Below, piece by piece: positions 43,331 to 54,863 of a stretch of DNA of 64,000 nucleotides; the first letter of the stretch is position 1, and the number at the start of each line of letters is the position of its first letter. The notes beneath the pieces are model-generated. The model saw nothing but the letters and a program-made list of their open reading frames with translations. It searched no databases and was not told the origin of the DNA. This DNA is from Simmondsia chinensis (taxonomy: Eukaryota > Streptophyta > Magnoliopsida > Caryophyllales > Simmondsiaceae): positions 13,321,346 to 13,385,345 of the forward strand of contig JAGTTD010000011.1 in assembly GCA_018398585.1 (NCBI GenBank). The letters run 5' to 3'. The translations under genes and the position numbers were made by a program.

Positions 43331-43774
43331 AAAACGGCTTGAGCGTGCGTAGTAGAATACCGATTTAAAGTTCTAAATTCTAAATCTAAAGCCATGACTT
43401 AATTAAACTATTTAATTGAAGCTAGATCTTACTCCAATAGGCTAATAATATGTCCAAAAAAAACATCGAATAAAAATGGTATAAACACAGTATGCAGAAT
43501 AAACTAAATAAGGGAAAGCAAATTATATATCAAATACTTAATTTAGATATACCTAAAGCATGAATCCAAACTTTAAGTTGAAGATCTGAACTTGGTAGAA
43601 AATTTCTTGACACCTCAACATCTTCTTCGTAATGACCTCTTCTAGCACCAGGAGTGTGGGCTCTCAAAAATATTTATTTTAGGAAATATTTGGCAACAAA
43701 ATTTTTCCTTCAATCTTTTTGAAAAACAAATTTCAGGAAAAATTATGCTAAATAATAATTCAGAAAACCTTTTG
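43331..43774. other. AT-rich, unassigned
   Basis: No gene is found. AT-rich sequence between the copia fragment and the L1 tail; it may be the decayed 3' part of another LTR element. Confidence 0.4.
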
Positions 43775-44140
43775 TTTTTTTATGAGTTAGTTTTATATAT
43801 CAAAAAGCAATTGTACATGAGTAAGAGGGGCATACCCCAAGACACAGCCGAAGGCCTACAAGGCAATTCAAAATGAATGCAAAACAAGCTAAGAAAGCAA
43901 TAAGGCTGAAGCCAAACAAAAGGAAATACAATGGGTGCATCAATGAAAAACAACAAAGTAAATTCCTAAAACATGGGAGATGAAGGAGTCCACTCGTGAC
44001 CAAACTTAGAAGAAGGAAGAGAGGCTAGAAACTACTTCTTCGAAACTGTTCAAGCTACTACGAACTCAACGTAGGACGGGCAATAGATGAGAACCAACAA
44101 TCCAACTAGAACCTCATAGCTTCAGCAGACAAAGAGTGAT
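43775..44140 (-). mobile_element. L1-type LINE 3' untranslated fragment
   Basis: The minus strand reads GGCCTTCGGCTGTGTCTTGG, then GGTATGCCCCTCTTACTC and an AT-rich tail ending in TTTTTTTATGAG on the plus strand. This is the style of plant L1 3' ends (TTGG...GCCCC...TATATAA plus poly-A). No coding domain survives. Confidence 0.5.
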
Positions 44141-44600
44141 TCAAATCTTAAGATGAATCAGCTTCAGCGGATAAAGAGCTAAGTCCAAGTCAGTAATGGA
44201 CCCTAGCCCAAGAGGTGTATTGGGCTAGGGCATGGGACACATGGAACCCGAATGGGCCAAGAGAGAGAAGCCTCCATGGCCCATATGGGCCTGAAGGAAT
44301 ATCCAACGCCAAAAGGCGTTGGGCCTTGTAGTGAGCCAAGCCATGAGGCCCGGTTTTAGTAGCCGTCCCCATTGGGGAGGGGGGGATTCAAGAGATCCAA
44401 ACGAGGCCAAGAAATAGGCCCAAGCCCAATAACCAGCCCACCATGACATCCATTGCATAATTTAGAAAACCTCTAAAACAATTTTAAGATTTTTGTTGTA
44501 GGAGAAGACCCGACCCCAAAACCTAAACAATACATAAATTAACTCACGGCTAAAATCACACGTATACTCGTGAAGCTTATCCATGATATGTTTTTTATTT
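44140..44600. other. GC-rich unassigned stretch
   Basis: 44,200-44,460 is rich in GGGCC/GGCCCA words in otherwise AT-rich DNA. No gene is recognised. Open frames on the minus strand here have no recognised domain. Confidence 0.4.
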
Positions 44601-45760
44601 GCATTCATGACTTTTGGAAAGAGCCTCGGAGAGCAGCTTTTGCTAAAACTCGAGCAGTTTCTTGAAAACTTACTTCGGATATAAAAGAAAATTAGTGATA
44701 TGTGGTGAGATAGCATTGGCCACGCCCAAACTATGCGGATGGCTAGATAAATTCCCTAGCATGCGACACGTGTCGCATGTGCATTGGGCCCTGGCCGTGC
44801 CCCTGGATCACCAGACCTGGCACGTGCAGCTAAACCATGAAGCTGGGTTGTGCACGTGGCCCAATTTGTTTTTCCTTTTATTTATTTTATTTTTTTTATT
44901 AAAATCCTATATGTATAAAGTTCATCTCATGAATATTATTTGGTAAAATTAATTTATTCATCTCATAAATAAAAAATTCATCTCATGAATTATATTCAGC
45001 AAAATTAATTTATTCATATCATAAATTAATTTAAATAAACAACGTTTTAAGTTGAGGTTTGTGAAGGGACCTTAGGGACAACTCTAGCTCCAAATGAGTC
45101 AAATCTGATTATGATATCATGATAACAATTGATTACCATTTAGTAAAACTTAAATGCACTAAATAAGTTTTACTACACTCTAGAATTAAATATATTCTCT
45201 CAAAAATTTTCAAAATAACTTTTCTCACATCTCTCGTCATTGTTCCCAACTCGCCCTTTTTGAACAATTCAATAATACAAAAACACTTTTCGTATTAATT
45301 TAAAATGTCAAACATCTGGAATACTCTGGCCAAAGGTTCTAGAATCTGTTCATATATTTGCCAATCAACTAAGTAGATATCTTTATCTCGTTAGAGACTA
45401 TAGATTTCATGTAAAAAAATTGTTCTTACCACACTTCATGTTGTTATCCAACGTGTGTAATGTTCAAGTCAACGCACTTTAATTAATCTATTTGGAACAT
45501 CAAAGCAACAAACAATCCATGCACGAGTTCAGACTATTTCCTAACTTTAGAGTTATCGACTTATAGAATTAATTATTTTTGATATCAGTTAAAGAAATAA
45601 CTAATTCAGATTGCCGTACTAAGTGTTCCAATTTTTTTTGACAACACCAAGGTGATATTCTTGACCCTATCCACGTGACCAAGACAAGTCACCAAAAGTA
45701 TCATATTATAGTCTTATTAGCCAAGTTGTCCAAACTTATCACGGACTACGAACATGCTTT
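44600..45760 (-). mobile_element. Copia LTR of the A/B family, minus strand, truncated
   Basis: Read on the minus strand it contains GACTTGTCTTGGTCACGTGG, TACTAAATGGTAATCAATTG, GACTCATTTGGAGCTAGAG and CGACACGTGTCGCATG, in the same order as LTR copies A and B. It stops exactly at 45,760, where plus-strand LTR copy B begins, so its 5' part is missing. Confidence 0.72.
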
Positions 45761-47822
45761 TGTTAGGACTGGCGTCCAGGAAATCCAAAATTTGCCCATA
45801 AATGTTACTTTATTAATAAATAAAATTAAAGTTCTCATCATTTCCTCGTTAAATTTGTGTAAGTTAGCTTATATACTACATGTGATTCTTCTTTTTGGTA
45901 ACATCCATGAGAAGGATGTAGTCCTCATACTACAATTTACATGTTTGTTCTAAGTGGTTTATGAGATCAACCCACAGATAGACTAGGAATAAACGGCATG
46001 GATTGGTGTTTGAAAAACTCATTTGGATCACTTGTATGCTAAGACTGTAACATGACACTTTAGATGACTTGTCTTGGTCATGTGGATAGTAATCCAAAAG
46101 TGTTATGTTAGTATGTTTCATAAGATTGTTACACTAAGTTGGACCATGTAAGTTATTTATTTCTAGACTACTATCGGATATGAGTGATTTATGTTGCACT
46201 ATCTGAACAACAACTTTAAATCCTGAGAGTATCCTGGACTTGTGCATGAAATGTTAGTTACTTGTGTACTATAAGTAACGTCTTGATAAATGATTGAATT
46301 TTTATGTACATTGGGTAGCAACGTGAAGTGCGACAAGGATAAGGTATTCAATAGAGAATCTACAGTCTATTATGAGATACGGATGCCCCCTTAGTTGAAT
46401 CGCAAGCATTTGAATTAACTTAGAATCTTTGGCCAAAGTGTTCTAAGTGTTTGACATTTGGAATTTATACTGTGAATATGTCCAAGTATAAATGAATTAT
46501 TCAATAAAGGGCGAGTCGTTAACTAATGGACAAGCTGTGAGAAAAGTAATGGTAGTATTTATAGTTATTTTTCGTCATAGACATCTCATAGAGTGGTTGT
46601 TGTTGCAAGATTAGTCTATTTGGGAATTGTCAAATAAATTATTTAAGTCTAGAGCGCAGTGAGATTTATTTAGTGGAATTAAGTCTCATTAAATGGTAAT
46701 TAAATTTTATCATGAACGGTAATTAATTTAACCCATTTGGAGCCAAATTTAAATTGTTCCCGAGGTCCATGCGCAAGCCTCTATTTTTATTGTCATTGGA
46801 AAAATATTTTAAAATTCATGAGATTAATCATTTATGTATGAGATTAGAAAATTTAAATTTGTCAAACATTATTCATAAGATGATAAATAAAATTAAAATT
46901 ATAAAATAAAATAATTTTTTGAAACTAAAAATTCATGGGATGAATTTTTACATGTGGGAAAAAAAAAGTAGGAAAAATGGTGGCGATCCTCCTGAAACGC
47001 CATCAGACAATCAGCGAGTGACACGTGTCGCACACTGAGATTGCCTAGGGGAGGGATCCGCGCCTTCGGGTCTGGACCAATTGCTGCGTGCCATGTAGCA
47101 CGTTGTGAGCAAGAGTGTTGGCGATCCGTGCTTGCGAGGGTGGGCCAATCACAGCTTGACACGTGGCACACGGAGGCAAAAAATGCAGCTTTCTGACTGG
47201 GATATACGGCATTGTTTTTAATTAGATTTTACATGGTTTTTTTTGTTTTGATGCATCTCACATCGTATTAATTGCAGTTTTTCGCTCCAGCATCCTACTA
47301 TAAATAGGGATACTAATTTTAAGGTTTGACATTTAATTGAATTAAAATTAAAATTAAAGATTTCTAAAAGTATTGACTTTCAAATATCTAATTAGAGAGA
47401 AACATTTTCTTTTGAAAATTTTATTACTTTAGTTTAATACTTTTCGGAGCCCAATCTCCAGGCATTTTGAGGTAATTGCGTAGAAGGCTTCTGGGTCTCT
47501 GCTTTCTCCATTTTCTAGGATTAATTTATTATTCTTTTAGTTTTCTTTATTTGGAGCAATTCTAGTCATCTTTCTTTCTCTTCTCTTTTGAGTTTTTTGC
47601 TTTTCTATTTATTTACGGTATTCTTATTATGCTAATTTTAATTCATGTTATTATTATAAATGTAATAGAGTAGAGGGCCATAGATTTAAATTAGAAACTT
47701 AAATCTGTAGAATTAAAATTAGAAAATTTAAATCAACTTTAGGTTCAAAATTTGGAACTTTAAACCCTTTCTCTTCGCTAGTTTAATAAACTTAGGAAAA
47801 ATTTTTGAAATTCATTCCAATA
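45761..47822 (+). mobile_element. Ty1/copia LTR, about 2.06 kb (copy B)
   Basis: It starts TGTTAGGACTGGCGTCC and ends CATTCCAATA, where copy A has CCCAACA; a C-to-T change has altered the final CA. A TATA-like TATAAATAGGG lies near 47,300. It is followed by a primer-binding site. It shares long blocks with copy A but lacks the 5S SINE, so it marks the empty site. Confidence 0.8.
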
Positions 47823-48900
47823 ATTGGTATCAGAGCCAACTTCTAATTATATTCATAATATACATGAATAGGTATAATAAGATCAAAATAAATAGATTTA
47901 TGATTTAATAAAATATAGATTTTATTAAGAAAGAAAGAAAGTTTAAGTACGGAGTTAAATTGTTTAAATTGATAAGGAATTAATAGTTAATTCAAATTTG
48001 TCAATGTAAATTAATTAAAATCACATTCATATTATGTGTATTTGATCATGATTTATGAAATCAAATAAAATTGATCTAATGAGATTAGACTCAATTTTTT
48101 TATATAAAAAAATTTGCCGACGCTGATGGATGTTGGTGCTGAGGTCAGCAAATTTTAATTTATAAAAAAAAAAATTTTTAGGACATGTAGAAGTCAGTAC
48201 TGGTTTTGATAACAAATAAAAAATAATTTTTTTATTAATTAATTTAATTTTTGAATGAGATTCTAAATGAGATTATGAGATAATCTAAGTTGTAAATGCA
48301 AGTTAGTTAAAATTACTAATTTATAAAAATCAAGTGGGAGCGAAGTTCTATTGTTAAAGCCTCACGGTTTTCATTACCGTTCTAGCAGTATAGTGGATTG
48401 ATAGATCTCCCCACGAAGGGTGTAGATTTGCAGATACTATAGCTATATGAATAATTATCAAATATATTGGCTGAGAAATATATCTATATGAATAATTGAT
48501 AATAAGTAGGCGGTATAGTTGATCATATAAATAACAGATAATAAGTAGGTGGCATAGCCGACCATATAAATTATAAGTAATAAAAATAGGCGGTTTAACC
48601 AACCATAAATATGCAAATTAGAAAATATAAAAAACTAAAGTTTTTCTCTATCCTTAGTAAATAAGATCTCATATTAAATTGGTTCGCTGCCATTTTATAA
48701 TGTTGAATAGATAAAACAACTATACACTTTGATTATGGTTTAAATTTGTCCATCCTTAGTAGTAATGCATATCAAAAATAAATCACACATACAACTAAAT
48801 ATATGTTACATAAAATATTAGATAGATGATACCATTCTAGTCTGTACATAGTAAGGCGACATTATCAAACATAGTTTAGTATAAAATATAAGATACAAAA
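47823..48900 (+). other. Copia primer-binding site and leader remnant
   Basis: ATTGGTATCAGAGCC directly follows LTR copy B. The next kilobase is AT-rich leader-like sequence without Gag. Three degenerate units of about 50 bp containing AATAAGTAGGCGGTATAG-like words lie at 48,490-48,605. Confidence 0.6.
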
Positions 48901-48929
48901 ACACAAACGTTAGTCAATTTAAACATTTC

Positions 48930-49968
48930 CATCACTTATCAGATGATCAATTCTCCCACTAGGATCTTCGAAGAAATCAGAAACATCTGAATTTGTATCA
49001 TTAAGTGGAGAATGATCTTTAGAAAAATTGCTTTCAGGGAGCTTTTCTTCCCCTTTCAACTACGCCCGATAAAGGTCCACCAGGTGTTGGGCTATACGAC
49101 AGGTATGCATCCAATGACCTTTAATACCACATCGGGAGCAACCTGTTTCCATATCATTTGACAAATTTCGTTCAGGGGATTTTTCTTTTCTATCTTTCTC
49201 CTCGTCATTTGTGGACTTCTTAAATTTTGGCCCATTCTAAGTACTATAATGTCAGTTATTATGACCACGACTATAACCTTGTCCACGACCTTGACCATGT
49301 CCACGTTTACAACCTTGACCATATCCCTGCTGGTCATGTGTCGAAGCATTCACTTCAGGGAATGGTTCGAATCCAGTTGGTCATGTCTGATGATTTTTTT
49401 ACCAACAATTCAATTCTTTGTTCAACAACGAGGAGACATATATCAAAACGAGGAGACAGATATCAACTATGAGTAATTTTTAAAATTCTCGTTCTCGATA
49501 TTGCTACTACAGGAGCATATTCGAGACATGAAAAATAGAGAATATTTTCTCTAACATATCCTCCTCAGTAATATTTTTACTGCATAATTGCAACCGAGAG
49601 GTAATACTAAACACTGCAGAGTTATACTTGCTAACAGTTTTAAAATCCTGCAACCGCAGGTGAATCCAATCATAGCGAGCTTTAGGGGGCATTATAGACA
49701 TTTTATGATCAAACCTCTCCTTTAAATTTAACCAAAGGACATACGGGTCCTTTACATTAATATACTTCGCTTTCAATCCTTCAGGGATATGATGCCTGAG
49801 AAATATCATTACTTTAGCGCGATCCTGCAGGGATGTGTTATTTTCCCTTTTAATTGTATCTCCAAGATTCATAGCATCAAGGTGAATCTCGACATCAAGG
49901 GTTTAAGGCAAATAATTTTTGCCAGATATATCAAGAGCAGTAAATTTAAGGTCAGTAAGATTAGACAT
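48930..49968 (-). pseudogene. Copia gag (gag-only remnant)
   Basis: The minus strand starts at 49,968 (SNLTDLKFTALDISGKNYLP then a stop). It continues with MNLGDTIKRENNTSLQDRAK, FDHKMSIMPPKARYDWIHLR and FKTVSKYNSAVFSI (49,507-49,872). After a frame change it reads an Arg/Gly-rich stretch and a zinc knuckle CSRCGIKGHWMHTC near 49,110-49,150. No protease, integrase or RT follows before AT-rich sequence, so this is either truncated or one of the gag-only copia derivatives seen in plants. Confidence 0.78.
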
Positions 49969-50056
49969 AATAATTATAAATCACAAAGATTAGGGAATGA
50001 AAACTTATCTCAAGCTTATATAATCTTTGTCTCGGTAAAGACTCGGGTTGATAACA

Positions 50057-50527
50057 TGTTGTAAAATTATAGAGATATTATAATCTATAGTAAGGTAATA
50101 AAAAGACAAACCCAAATTTAATTAATAAAAAATAACAAGTATTTTATACAAGAACGAAACTATTTCATTTAATTTTTTTCTTTCTCTCTCTCTTTTTCTT
50201 TTTTTCTTCTTTTCTTTCTCTTTCCCTTTTGTTGTGTGTTTGTGCTATGTGCTGTGTTGTATATATATACATGAAGGGGTTGGGGGATGAGTCATTAAAT
50301 GATGGCTTAGGATGTGACACGTGTCACGACTTATACAAATATCCATTTATATAGGAGCAATTTTGCTGTTAAAACACTTAATAGGAGCGTTGGCAAGCTT
50401 GGGTGTAGCGTTGGTAAGCCCTGAATAGCGTTGGTAAGCCGTGAAAGGTGTTCCGGTTGGGTGTTCCCGTTACTGTTGCCCTTGTGTTCCCGTTCTCAAT
50501 AGTGTTAGATAGTAAAATCGTTCAACA
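50057..50527 (-). mobile_element. 5' LTR of the gag-only copia element (471 bp)
   Basis: Plus-strand ends TGTTG and CAACA form a short terminal inverted repeat. On the minus strand a primer-like ATGTTATCAACC follows at about 50,044-50,056, then gag. A TATATATATAC run near 50,258 suits a promoter. It contains direct repeats of AGCGTTGGTAAGCC (50,390-50,440). Confidence 0.65.
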
Positions 50528-50586
50528 GTGTTAAATAGTAAGACTGTTAAGTAATTGTTGAAGTCCGTACAGCTACAGTTCTCACC

Positions 50587-51610
50587 ATGTCAAGGTTTAG
50601 AGTTGCAGGATCTTTCAGAAGACTATTTTCAAACCAACCCAGTACCTCTTCAAACTCTTCAAACACTCAAAGAACAATTAATTCAAAAGAAATTTCAAAA
50701 GAAGTTTCAAACCCAAAAGAAATGGTCAATTGGAGCATTCCAAATGAGAATTTCGAATCAATTTATCAAATTGGGCATTTTGATTTCAAAATGGCTTTTT
50801 CTTGCAAAACTCACGAACAGTCAATGTCAATTGAAAAAGAAGCTCAAACAGTTCAATTGCTTTCAAATCTATCTCTCCAAAAATATATTTCAAAAGGATT
50901 TCAATACATTCACTATGGTTTAGTTCAAGTTGCTATTGTTCCCCTTTCAAGAATGGGACATAACCAGCCGGTTATGTTGGCTTTAAGAGATTCAACATTT
51001 TTGAAATTTGAAGAATCCCTTTTAGCAATTGTTCAAACAAATTTGCATAATGGTCCAATCTATTTCAATTGTTATCCAAACTTTTCTGTTGACCATCAAG
51101 ATCCCACAATTATGGATACTCTTAACTCTAGATATCCACATGTCAAATATTAAGATCAAAGAAAACAGAAAAAATTTTGTTTTAATCTACAGGATTTACT
51201 TTAGACTTCTAGGAAGTCAATTAAATCCAAGATATCTCAAACAGTCTCCACCTAGAGAAACACTTTTATTAGAAGTTCTAGTTGATCATGCAGCAACTTA
51301 CAATCCAAAACGTCTTAAATGGAATGAAATAACCATTCCTGACATCTGGACGATTGAGAATCCTCAACCTCCCAGAAACATCGCTCAAAGACAAGTTCAA
51401 AGAATAATAGAAGAACCTGATGGCAAAGTTTCCATACAATTTGCTTCAGGACAACAAACAATAATTTCAAACTCAAACTATTATCAATCTTCAAGGTACT
51501 CAAATTCTTCTCTACCTACTCAAAGGGAAGAAGATAACCATTCAAATATCAACACGAAAACTTTCAGAGGAATTCGTTACAATCCTCCTCTTGTAGAACC
51601 AATTTTCTAA
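50587..51610 (+). pseudogene. Viral movement protein, frameshifted
   Basis: The first open part, 50,587-51,153 (188 residues), begins with an Arg-rich N-terminus and continues into a 30K-type movement-protein-like region (MVNWSIPNENFESIYQIG, VQVAIVPLSRMG). The second part reads on to 51,610 in another frame with the C-terminal region. One frame change lies near 51,150. Such proteins enable cell-to-cell movement in exogenous relatives. Here it is interrupted. Confidence 0.7.
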
Positions 51611-51686
51611 ACTGACTCCTTTTCAAACTCTTTTCAAGTCCAAACTCTCCAACTGCCTCCCAAATGCGTCCACCTTCAATAAATGT

Positions 51687-53654
51687 TTGACAAAAGATTT
51701 TACAATCAACAAAGAATTTTTAAGCAATGATTTCGAATCCACACAAAATAAAAATCAAAGACAATGGTTTTTTCAAACATTCACAAAAGAAAGTACAATC
51801 AAAATAAGAGAAACCTATTACAAAGAATTGAATCAATTAAAATGCAATATTCCCTTCTTTCTATGGTTCAAATCCTTTACTTCAAGAAATCAAATTCCAA
51901 ACCCATTTATTCAAAATTCCATAAATGTCAATACAAGCCTAACGACCAAATGGCTCACAACAGATGGCCAAATTATTCAAACAATTCATCCTCCTCCAAA
52001 AGATTTAATCATCAATGTTCAAAACAAAGAAGTTCAAGCTACTCCCTTTCATCAGGGAAGTGAAGACAAAGAAAGTGAAGTACCCACAATTAAAGATATA
52101 AACAAAATTTATGAACAAAATAATTTTCAAACTTTAAATCTCAAAACAATATCAAAACAATTAAATACAATACATACTAAATTAGACAATCAAAAAACTC
52201 TACAACCTTCAATTATCAAACCAACACCAACAATTCCATTCCCAAAACCACGTGACAACTCCATTCAACAGCAACACTTTCCCCTTCCACAACCACAAAT
52301 AAGTCCGTTTTCTCACAGTATTCAACAACCTCCTTTTCGACCTTTCAACCTAACCCAACAAAATAAGGAACAAATAAAACTCAAAAGATCCAAAAATTCC
52401 GATGATGAAATTTTACAAAAGATAGTTCAAAAATTAAAAATAAAAGACAACCCTTCTACCAGTAGTCCAACAATTCAAACTCTTACAAAAAACAATGAAA
52501 ACATCTCAAGTGAAACCAACTCTTCAATATCCCTAAGTGAAAACGAAATTCAAGAGACAGAACAACAATTTAATACAGATACAACTCAAAACAATGAACC
52601 TTCAATGAACATAATCAAAAATAGCTGGAAAAATCAGCCTACAAAAAACTATTATCCAAGGCTAACTCCACCTGATATTCAATTTGAAGAAAGAAATCAA
52701 TACGTCTGTATTATTCAATGGAAATGATATCCATGAATGGAATATAGATGGAAAATCAGAATATGAAATAAAAAATACTTTACAACAAATGACAATGGCT
52801 TCATCAGCCTATGAAATTATCCATCCTTCCAATACAAATCATATATCTGCTCAAATGATTATCACTAGATTTATGGGACAATTACAATCATGGTGGTCCA
52901 ACACATTACAAGAACATGATAGACAAATGATACTCAACCACACTCATACTCAAAGTAGACGACTTGATCCAGATGATGTCAACTCTCCTTGGGTCGAGGA
53001 AGAAGTTGAAGACGCTGTCGAAACATTAATTTGGACTATAACTGTTGCTTTTCTTGGAAGTGCAACAGAAGAACAAGAATCAACAAAACTATTCTTAACC
53101 AATCTAAGATGTCTGTCCTTACAGATTTTAGATGGTATAAGGATATGTTTTTAACACCTGTACTCAAAAGAGATGATAACAATGCATCATTTTGGAAAGA
53201 AAGATTCGTCACTGGACTTCCAAAATTATTTGCAGAAAGAATCATGACAAAAATTCAAGATCAATGTGGCACTCAAACAATTCCATGGCAAAATTTAACA
53301 TATGGCCAAATATTCGCCTTTGTCAAAAAAGAAGCACTTCAATTATGTCAAGAACAAAAACACAATAACAACTTCAAAAAGTTCCAATCAAAAAAGGAAC
53401 TAGGATCCTTCTGTGCTCAATACAATATCCATGCATTCAAACCTCCCTCAAAAAGGTATAAAAAGAAAGGATTCCAACAGGAACCATACAAGCAATCAAG
53501 AAAACACAAATACAAACGTCAAACCTTTCCTCAATACTATAACAACAAGAGAAAATATTCAAAATGGAAATCAAACAAAGTTCCAATTTGTTACAAATAC
53601 AAAAAACTTGGACATTATCAAAATGATTGTAAAATGAAACAAAAGATCAATTAA
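51687..53654 (+). pseudogene. Viral coat-protein region, broken
   Basis: Three overlapping open parts (51,687-52,727; 52,684-53,154; 53,031-53,654) use frames 0, +1 and 0. The first is Gln/Asn/Pro-rich. The second has QLQSWWSNTLQEHDRQMI-type Gag/CP sequence. The third is lysine-rich and ends with a knuckle-like CYKYKKLGHYQNDC, in which the second zinc ligand (normally Cys) is Tyr. A stop at 53,652-53,654 ends the third part. Confidence 0.7.
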
Positions 53655-53684
53655 ATAGAAGATGAAGAGTTAAGAAATAAATTA

Positions 53685-54203
53685 ATGAATCTTCTTCTAT
53701 CTGATTCAAGCTCAGAAAATGAAGATTACATTTTTGAAGTTCAAGAAAATTCAAATAGTGAAGATTCATCATTTGAATCCTCACAAGAACCATGCTCTTG
53801 CAAATTCAAAACTCTCAATGTTTTAACAAAAACTAACAAAGAAGATTTATTAGATATTGTTGACAAAATTCAAGATCAAAATCATAGAAAAGAACATCTT
53901 CTCAAATTAACAGAGATTATATTCAAAGAACAAGAAATCAAAGCACTGGTACAACCCAAATCTCTATAACAAATATTTGAAAGGTATCCCGCGCCAAATA
54001 TCTTCAGACAAATTTCAACTAGTGATCTTCAAAGAGAAATCAATGATTTAAAGAAACAAATCCAACATCTTCAAACTGAACTAATAATAATACAATATCA
54101 AGATTTAGAATCAAAATCAAAACAATCCCTTACAAAATCAAAAGGTCTAGAATTAGAAGCCAGAATAACATATCTGGAATCTAAACTAGACAGTTCAAAT
54201 AAT
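53685..54203 (+). pseudogene. Viral acidic and coiled-coil linker
   Basis: Same frame as the end of the coat-protein region. It has a Ser/Glu-rich acidic stretch (SDSSSENEDYIFEVQENSNS), then a stop at 53,967-53,969. A predicted coiled coil (INDLKKQIQHLQTEL; ELEARITYLESKLD) then leads into the protease without a further stop. Confidence 0.6.
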
Positions 54204-54760
54204 GTGTCAGACTCAACTCAATTTGAAAACATTCAAATCCCAGAAGAACCAACCTCAAATGACAAATTTCTTCAATTGACAGAAAGAATCGAATACCAAA
54301 AATGGTATATCCATATAACACTTCATATTTCAAAAGATTTTAAAATTCAAACTCAAGCCCTTTTAGACTCAGGTGCAGACCTCAATTGTATTCAAGAAGG
54401 ACTCATCCCCTCAAAATTTTATGAAAAAACAATTGAAAGTCTCCACACTGCAAGTGGCGATAGAATGAATATCAAATACAAATTATCAAATTCTTACATT
54501 TGCAATGAAGGTATATGCTTCAAAACTCCGTTTATATTAGTCAAAGATCTCCAACAGCAAATTATACTAGGAACCCCTTTCATCAGTCAAATATACCCAT
54601 TCACTGTTACTAAAGAAGGAGTTCATACAAAATTCGAAGGTATTCCAATAACCTTTCAATTAATCAATCCAATTCAACAAAGAGATTTACATCTTTTACA
54701 ATCAACAACAATATTCAAACAAATAAATCTGATACAAACTCAACAAAAATTAGTTCAAAC
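54204..54760 (+). pseudogene. Viral aspartic protease
   Basis: The catalytic motif appears as ALLDSGADLNCIQEG near 54,360, followed by ASGDRMNIKYKLSN and the flap/second-half region IILGTPFISQIYPF. This is the pepsin-like protease of Caulimoviridae polyproteins. The frame runs on without a stop into the second protein near 54,864, with no polymerase between them. Confidence 0.78.
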
Positions 54761-54863
54761 CCCTGGTCTCCCAAACACCCTGAGAAATACGAAAAGGTAT
54801 CCTCTTCAATTCCGTGCTATTCAATTCCTTTTTCAAAGAAAATTTCTAACTCTTCTTTTGCAG

